Assembly: GCF_029227915.1 (NCBI RefSeq)
Contig: NC_079875.1
Coordinates: forward strand, 26,170,001-26,234,000
Reading direction: 5' to 3'
Length of the DNA: 64,000 nt
DNA from: Hydractinia symbiolongicarpus
Lineage: Eukaryota; Cnidaria; Hydrozoa; Anthoathecata; Hydractiniidae
Part shown: piece by piece, positions 57,906 through 64,000 of the stretch
Numbering within the stretch: the first letter of the stretch is position 1
How the letters are laid out: each line of letters starts with the position of its first letter
The notes under the pieces: generated by a model
What the model was told of the DNA's origin: nothing
Seen by the model: only the letters and a program-made list of their open reading frames with translations
Database searches by the model: none
Position numbers and translations under genes: made by a program

Positions 57906-58010
57906 AATTTTTTAACATTTCCGATTTTTTTTGGAATTTGTGCATATAACAGAACGGGCAGATTTTTTTTGGAATTCGTGCATATAACAGAACGGGCAGA
58001 TTTGCTGCAA
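57906..58010 (+). repeat. Short tandem duplication of about 45 bp
   Basis: GGAATT(T/C)GTGCATATAACAGAA with GGGCAGATTT occurs twice in succession. Confidence 0.85.
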
Positions 58011-58755
58011 TGTTGCTTTTTTACAAGCTCTTGATTAAACTCTAAATTCTCAGTGTGCACTTGGATACACTAAAAGAGAATTTTCATATCGATTCTATAA
58101 TGTCTGACGCATACCTATGCCAAAAATGAGAGTGAACAAATTATTTTTTCGGGCCATATAAACGCTCTAAATACGCATTGAAATCGCCCACTTTTGATAC
58201 ACCTACCTGACATTAGTTAACAACATGTTCACTTGACATTTTTTTTAAATTAATGTTTTTATGGGATAGTGAGGCGATGATATTAAAAAATAATTTAACC
58301 ATCAAAAATGATTGAAAAATATCTCTTTAACCGTGAAAAATAGAAAAATAACCCTGATTGTCAAAGTGCAACCCTTTTGTCGGGCAGAAATGCTGCCTCT
58401 AAGGTACATTAATGTTAAAATTACTCAAACGGCACCGGTGAATCCAGATTTCGAATATTAAATTTTAAAGTATGAAGTCTGAATTTTCATATTCAATCAC
58501 TACTTTTTGTCCATGACGTAATTATGTGATTTCTGGTCAAGTTTTTATAAGTTGCAACATAACTGCCCTTCCATGCATATGCTAATAATAATAACAATAA
58601 TAATAATAATTCAAATTTTCAAAAACACCCATTGGGGGCGTGCTGTAGCTATTTCGCCCTTTTACCACGCTAAATTCCATGAGTTAAAACCACATTTTAC
58701 ATTTGGGGCTGCTGATGGAGGCTTAAATTATAGAAAAGAGCTTTACATTGAAATT
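58011..58755. other. Upstream region of the MULE remnant
   Basis: No gene seen. It contains an AATAAT microsatellite (58583-58609). The frame open into the MULE coding region extends upstream to 58552 without an ATG before 58756. Confidence 0.4.
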
Positions 58756-59700
58756 ATGGGATCAGGTAAAAGATTTAAATTTGGGAGAGCTAGAAAAAGA
58801 CGTTATTACGAGAGAAAAAATGTTTCTGGGACAGATTCAAGTGCACAAACACATGAGGAATCGAATCACAATCCAGATAAGAATACACAACAGCCTGAAG
58901 ATGCTAAAAATGCAGCAAACGCTTCAGCGTCTACAAATAAGATTAATTGGTCTTTTCTTATCATTAACCAAGAAGAAGATACACATTCTAACTATGAATG
59001 CAACATACTGATCGACACAGACCTTCTGCTTGGGTTACTTTACTTTGTAGCTATATGCCCAAGCTGCACTTCTGCGATCAACATTCAGCATGATGTACAA
59101 AAGAAGGAAGGACTTTCGCATGCTCTGTATCTGAAATGTAATAAATGTGATTGGGAAATGAACTTTCAAACTTCTTGTGAAGTATTACAAGAAGATGGAG
59201 AGAGAGGTAGGAGGTCATATGAAATCAACTATCGAGCCATTGTGGTCATATTGCCTTGAAAACATTGTGCACGATAATGAATATGCCACAACCAATGAAC
59301 TCAGATTCTTTTGAATCCATGAATGAAGAATTACATAGTTCTTATGTTGCCACAGCCAGGAACCTAATGGTTAAAGCTGAAAATGAAATCAGAAAAGACA
59401 TACTGAAATACAATTGTCAATATAGAAGAAAGTACGGATGGATCTTGGCAGCGTCGAGGTTACGCATCCTTAAATGGAGTCGTGACAGAGATATCACACG
59501 TGTCGACGTTGACGTTCTCTATGCAGTGTTTGGGAGAAGAGAAAGCAATCTGAGGGATAAAACCTCTTTCTAGAAAGGGACTCTTGACTGATAAAGTCAT
59601 AAATAAATTGCAAAATTATTACGGTATGGCAATACGCCAAGTTACAGACAGCAGCTATAAGTCGACGCTATTGTGACGACAAAGTGTTTCAAAAAAGGAG
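58756..59700 (+). pseudogene. Mutator-like (MULE) transposase remnant
   Basis: Starts at ATG 58756 with the basic N-terminus MGSGKRFKFGRARKRRYYER and continues through CPSC, IQHDVQKKEGLSHALYLKC and CDWEMNF to YEINYRA (59215-59235), the order I know from animal Mutator-type transposases. The frame then breaks; ALKTLCTIMNMPQPM (from about 59253) resumes in another frame. A third frame carries TDGSWQRRGYASLNGVV (about 59430-59480) and GLLTDKVINKLQNYYG (about 59580-59628). Frameshifts, stops and a lost segment after SLNGVV show it is dead. A cut-and-paste transposase is the inferred ancestral role. Confidence 0.75.
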
Positions 59701-60057
59701 ACTTTTTACTCGAATATGCTGACCAATTGTTCACAGCAAAAGAGGAAAAAAAAGACATTCTGTATGAGCAACAAGGCTATGGATGTTGTTTGTTTTACTT
59801 TACCTATAATAGTAAACATTTATGATAGGCTTAATTTTACAGTTTTAATTAAGCTAAACAAAATAAGTAACAATCATGAAAATGAAATGCCACCTTGTCA
59901 AAAATGAACATATGAGCGCTCATTAAACCAACAGGAACTTTAAAATGCATCAATGAAAATAAATAGTTTCCAGTATCCTAAACTGTACTGTTAGCCAAGA
60001 AAGAATGGACCTATTATATTGTAATGATTTGCAACTGCTTTATTTGTGTTTTTTTAG

Positions 60058-60616
60058 CAAAATAAAGAAAAATGGAAAACACCATTGATTAAAAACTTGG
60101 TAAGTGTATTATTATTATATTCATCGCATTCATCAATAAACAATTAATCGCAAATTTCATCTTTTTAGTCGCGCTTCATGCTGATCTTATTACTCACAGA
60201 ATTGCGCATCCCGGTTCAACAAGTTACAGGTCTTTTTGGTCGTTGGATCAAACCGGGGGGAGTGGAATGGACGGGTTATGATCCAACGAAAACGTCACCT
60301 GATTCAAAATTGAGTAAGATATTACTTTTCCAAAATTTTAAATTTTCGTGTTTGGGTTTAAAACTTCAGTATAATTTACTTTATGTAACTTATTGGATTA
60401 ACCTTTCTATTATTTTTATTTTAGTGAACGTCTGGAATCAATTTTTGGAGTTTCGGCTCCGCCATAGTGGCCTAATTAACGAGGAGTCGTTGGGTGCACA
60501 ACGGAGGAAAGAAGTTTCCCAGTAGTAGAGGTTCCAGTGGTCGTGGTAGCCAAAGGGTTAGTGGAGGTCGTGAAGGTCGCGTTAGACCTTATCAATGTGT
60601 TGTTGTTTCACGTTAA
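60058..60616 (+). CDS. Terminal exons of an unrecognised gene
   Basis: An exon after TTTTTTTAG (60058-60102, QNKEKWKTPLIKNL) joins one at about 60169-60313 that reads LLLTELRIPVQQVTGLFGRW and IKPGGVEWTGYDPTKTSPDS before GTAAGA. A third segment begins after ATTTTAG at about 60424. In one frame it ends in GGKKFPSSRGSSGRGSQR and GREGRVRPYQCVVVSR, an Arg/Gly-rich tail, with stop near 60616 and AATAAAATAA just after it as a possible polyadenylation signal. The third exon's frame is unresolved because phases do not match. Family unknown. Confidence 0.4.
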
Positions 60617-60649
60617 ATAAAATAATTTTATTTATTACCTTCATCCCTT

Positions 60650-61615
60650 TACATTCTCTTAATTTGTCTACATGATGTGAAGGGGACAGTTTTGTGACCT
60701 TGCCTTGTGCCTATTTTTGCCGTGAATTGTCGCTCTCCTTGGCTTCCCAGTCCTCTCTGTTAAACTAGTACTAATAATCGGGAAATTACAAAAACAATTG
60801 AAAATTTCCTTGGCTGTTAATGTTAAGATATGACCACATTGACACTCCTTTTAATTTACGGTTTGCCCTAGACAATCGTATAAGAAAACTGGATACCATT
60901 CTAGTTTAACTTACCATTTTGTAGTATTTTCTGATAAATTGTGTCGCAACCCGCATGGAATATTGCGTCGAGAACAAATTTCCAAGTAAACATTATCCGT
61001 ATTTTGTGTAAAATGAGTTGGACACATTTTGGTTATACATATACATACATATCGGAATAGATAAGTAGGAAAAACTACTTATTTTCCGTGGTGAGAAAAC
61101 TGACCGGGCTTTTTGATTGGTTAATGCCATTGTCTTTTGCTCACTTGGTCACTATCGAGATATCCTTTGTTTTGAGCGCAAATAGCCTCACTCACTTAAA
61201 CAAACATAATTGATTCCTGAATTAATTATTTTCATTGTTCTGCAGAAAAATATTTAAGCATATTTTTTTGGCATAATGTTTATAATTTTGATTCTAAATG
61301 CCTCTCAAAAATTTGTGACATCAAAAGTTGCTAATGATCGCTAAAAAGGTTTAAACTGTTTTAACTCCTTTGTGAATCTTAGCGAACAACTCATTTATGT
61401 TGCGGAATTTTAGGTAAACAACCTTATGCGCATGCTCACATCCACATCGCTAAAGTCAGGGCGACCAAAAATCGCTTAAAGGAGATCAATCTTTAGGGAT
61501 TTGCTCTGATATTTGTTGGCTGTTAGAGCTTACCTCCCACTTGTTCAGCATCTAGGAGATAGACGATGTCATAATTTTGCATAACCAGTCCAAAATCGTG
61601 ATGGAAAACAAATAC
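60650..61615. other. Non-coding stretch
   Basis: No gene seen. The segment at 61100-61165 (GGGCTTTTTGATTGGTTAAT) resembles 40998-41060, which flanks the YqaJ-type N-terminal exon, so it is probably the end of a related element. Confidence 0.45.
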
Positions 61616-61619
61616 AAAT

Positions 61620-62115
61620 AATGTCTTTGGAGAGTGACGACTCCACTTATTACCCCAGTTAAAAAAAAAATTTAGCAGGTGGGTTTGATCACATATGATC
61701 TTGTCTTTGGAGAGTAACGACTCCACTTATTACCTGACTTAAAAACAAAGAATAACTCACTTAAACAGAAAGTGGTCAAAGTTTACTTTAGCAAGATAGG
61801 GATGTCTAGTTTCTGCTGATGACCGTCCGCAGACCTCTTCGAGGTGACCCAGCTAGACATCCAGGGTACTTAGGTTTAGAAATATGGATCGAAACCTACC
61901 TGCCCTTGGTTAAAGTTCTGTTCATCTTTTCAAATGTGTTGTGTCCTTTTTATTTTTTTATATATGTTTTTAATTAATTCCTTGTAAAAAGGGAGAATTT
62001 TGCTTTTAGAGGCATTTTCTCTAGAGGAGTACAACATCTAGCTTATTTCCAAAGACCTAAAAGGTTGAGTTCATCATTGCGGTGGCTTGCCACCTCTTTG
62101 TAAATTATTTTTCTC
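61620..62115 (+). repeat. Composite repeat, blocks A and B, uninterrupted copy
   Basis: Inverted relative to 39610-40165. It carries GTGGAGTCGTTACTCTCC twice in inverse, the CTGCCCTTGGTTAAAG junction that is split by the LINE at 42081, and the GCGGTGGCTTGCCACCTC block. It lacks the USP gene. Confidence 0.9.
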
Positions 62116-62574
62116 TTGTATTTCAAGAAAAACACTAAGGCCTACTAAGAAAAAAGGAGCACCACAGTACAAGAAATAATTTATACCTTTCATAATATAT
62201 TGCACAAAAGTCCCACAAAAGTACTGCTGCTCCTAGCAAATTTTATTGTTGTTTTGAACGCACGTGGTATGTTATTCCTTTAGAAGTATTTACAAAATTG
62301 GCACGGCAATGTCTTCTTTTTTTATAAAACATTGCAATGTCTTCATTAAAACCAAGAAACAAATTCAGCCGTAGATCAAACGCGTTTCATTGTTTTAAGA
62401 AAAGAGTTTTCGTCAATTTTAAAGGTGAAATTGATAAAAGAAAGTAACCTTCAAGTTATCATCTGTAAATAATTGTTTGGCTTATTGAGTATTCAGTATT
62501 ATTTAGAACCAGTCATTCTTTTTCTTAATCCTGATAATTTTTTTTTAATCCTAATTTTTAATCACATGTGCTAT
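62116..62574. other. Non-coding stretch
   Basis: No gene or repeat recognised between the composite repeat and the SINE. Confidence 0.4.
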
Positions 62575-62850
62575 AGATAAATAGATGTGCATATTTTACA
62601 TGACTAGCCTCACAAATATCAAGGGGTTATATTATTTTAAGGAGGGGCTTAGATGGGGAGTCTAGAAGTTTTTAATGATCATTTTGAGCTACGCGGACCC
62701 AATTGTGGTCCCCGCTCTGGTAGACAATTCCCGGTAACATCCAACGGCCAACATGTGTGCCATCTGAACAATTTTCCTCACATGGCTTGGGTTAGCCCAG
62801 GGCTATAGTAACAATCACTCGCTCATGTTGAATCGCCATCAATAAGAATC
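62575..62850 (-). mobile_element. tRNA-derived SINE, copy 2, head degraded
   Basis: Matches the body of the SINE at 19255-19603 in the same orientation (CATCCAACGGCCA, CTCACATGGCTTGGGTTA). Similarity fades where the tRNA-like head should be (62840-62870), so the 5' end is truncated. The tail also ends in ATCTAT-like repeats. Confidence 0.8.
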
Positions 62851-63059
62851 AAACCGCACAAAGATTTTCTCCTGTTAATCGTTTCCCATTGTGAAGATTC
62901 TTCTTTGTTGGCCAGAGATTCAAAACCTTAGGAAATACTACAACAACAGACAGTTTCCCTGTCCGGTGTGGGGATGTTCTTAAATGAATAGTCGTATTCC
63001 AAAGAATAGAGCAAGGCACATTTCGAAGCATATAAGTTAACTGGTGATGAAGTAATGAT

Positions 63060-63595
63060 TTTTTGGGTTGCCGCCGCTGGGTTTAAGTCTACTTTTCTAA
63101 AGGGGCGGTTTCTTGATTTCTCAAGTGTTCATGTCTAAGGTCAGAAAGCTTTTCTGTTTCCAGATTTTCTGCTTTTCATTCTTTGTCACAACATTTCTAA
63201 CGGCTGGATTCCTAGTCTACCTTTCTTAGCTCTGGGCTCTGTGTCAGTAGGTAAAAGCAACAACGATACGATTTGTGTTTGTTGACTCTTCTCTTTCCAA
63301 CGTTTAATGCGGCTGGTGTCTTTCAGGAGGCAAGGGAGGCTTACTCAAGGGCCCACACCAGATCCCAAGCATGGAATTTCAACAATTCTCATGTTTCCAC
63401 ATTCATAGGTGTTTGTTTCAGTACAGCCGAAAACCATTAGCTTTTTGATCATCCCTGTAAAGCGAAGAATACCGAAATTCTCCAGTGGCCTCTTATTCTT
63501 TAAAGAGAAACCTCCCTTTTTTCATTAACATCTTTGTCTTAGATGGCTAGTTAGATCTGCATTGCAATGTAGTTACTTCTATTCTTCTCTTTGTT
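63060..63595 (+). repeat. Composite repeat, blocks C and D
   Basis: GTTGCCGCCGCTGG at 63067 corresponds to 44982 in the right arm and is followed by GAGGCAAGGGAGGCTTACTC and the TTCATAGGTGTTTGTTTC end block. Divergence is higher than between the two inverted arms. It is probably the continuation of the 61620 copy, split by about 950 bp that include the SINE. Confidence 0.85.
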
Positions 63596-64000
63596 TCTTA
63601 TTAGCTTTCGTTGATACGAGTAGACTGCTCGACTGGCGTAAACACAGGAGCTTTATATCGTAGGTGGTTGTTCATATAAACAAAAAAGAGTGATATAACT
63701 TTCAGTTAGCTTGAAAAAACACAACAACTACGTATGCAACTATAAGTTTCACGTATTCACGACCATCAGGCATACAACTACAATGTTAATAATTTTCTAT
63801 ATAAATCCATAAACACTAATCGTTACTTTTCCAATTGTTTAAAAGGAATTTGTTCTCGTGCCGGCATTTTTTTATTAGATTATCTTTGACTTTCTTTTTC
63901 GATTCCTAAACCATGATTTTTTAATATACTTTGTATGAGTTTCTTGACTTTTTTAGATTGTGGTCCACAACCAAACGACCAAACCGTTATCCCTATAAAT
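63596..64000. other. Non-coding end of the window
   Basis: No gene or repeat recognised. Confidence 0.45.

Overview
The window looks like nuclear DNA of an invertebrate animal, most probably a cnidarian and perhaps a hydrozoan. It is AT-rich, with GT-AG introns, very low gene density and many eukaryotic transposon families (DIRS, LINE, THAP/DDE plus YqaJ elements, MULE, tRNA-derived SINE, TA-flanked MITEs). There are no operons or ribosome-binding sites. The species assignment is an inference from the mixture of element families and was not proven by any search.

Layout. 0-5 kb: no gene, but a pair of diverged inverted repeats about 3 kb apart. 5.5-8.7 kb: a decayed DIRS-type retroelement (terminal repeat, gag with zinc knuckle, reverse transcriptase, RNase H) that lacks its tyrosine recombinase; inverted copies of its terminal and flanking sequence lie at 24.5-26.4 kb. 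8.9-14.3 kb: a tandem array of about 121-bp units that changes orientation across a 1.8-kb palindrome-studded MITE. 14.9-16.9 kb: diverged repeats and a fold-back element. 18.6-19.7 kb: an AACGTT-rich MITE carrying a tRNA-derived SINE. 21.2-23.9 kb: a perfect hairpin and an 830-930 bp direct repeat. 27.1-28.6 kb: a broken MADF-domain gene. 31.7-34.6 kb: a two-gene DNA transposon of ISL2EU/IS4EU type, with convergent SWIM/YqaJ nuclease and THAP/DDE transposase genes, both broken. 34.6-45.5 kb: a complex of copies of one repeat family, including 0.83-kb inverted arms that enclose a USP-type deubiquitinase fragment and a YqaJ-family N-terminal exon; a 2.4-kb LINE is nested in the right arm, and two other LINE fragments lie nearby. 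46-54.8 kb: the least decayed gene in the window, a multi-exon plus-strand gene or tight pair encoding a SET-like domain, a Cys-rich zinc module, a coiled coil and a Crypton-like tyrosine recombinase, ending in charged exons. 58.5-59.9 kb: a broken MULE transposase. 60-60.6 kb: terminal exons of an unrecognised gene. 61.6-63.6 kb: more copies of the 34-45 kb repeat and a second SINE copy.

No conserved housekeeping gene was recognised. Almost every protein-coding signal is a mobile-element protein, and most carry stops, frameshifts or deletions of catalytic motifs. The exception is the 48.7-54.8 kb gene, whose recombinase exon is open for 395 codons with most catalytic residues present and with mostly phase-compatible introns. 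It is either a recently active, intron-bearing tyrosine-recombinase element or a host gene derived from one, and is the best candidate here for something undescribed.
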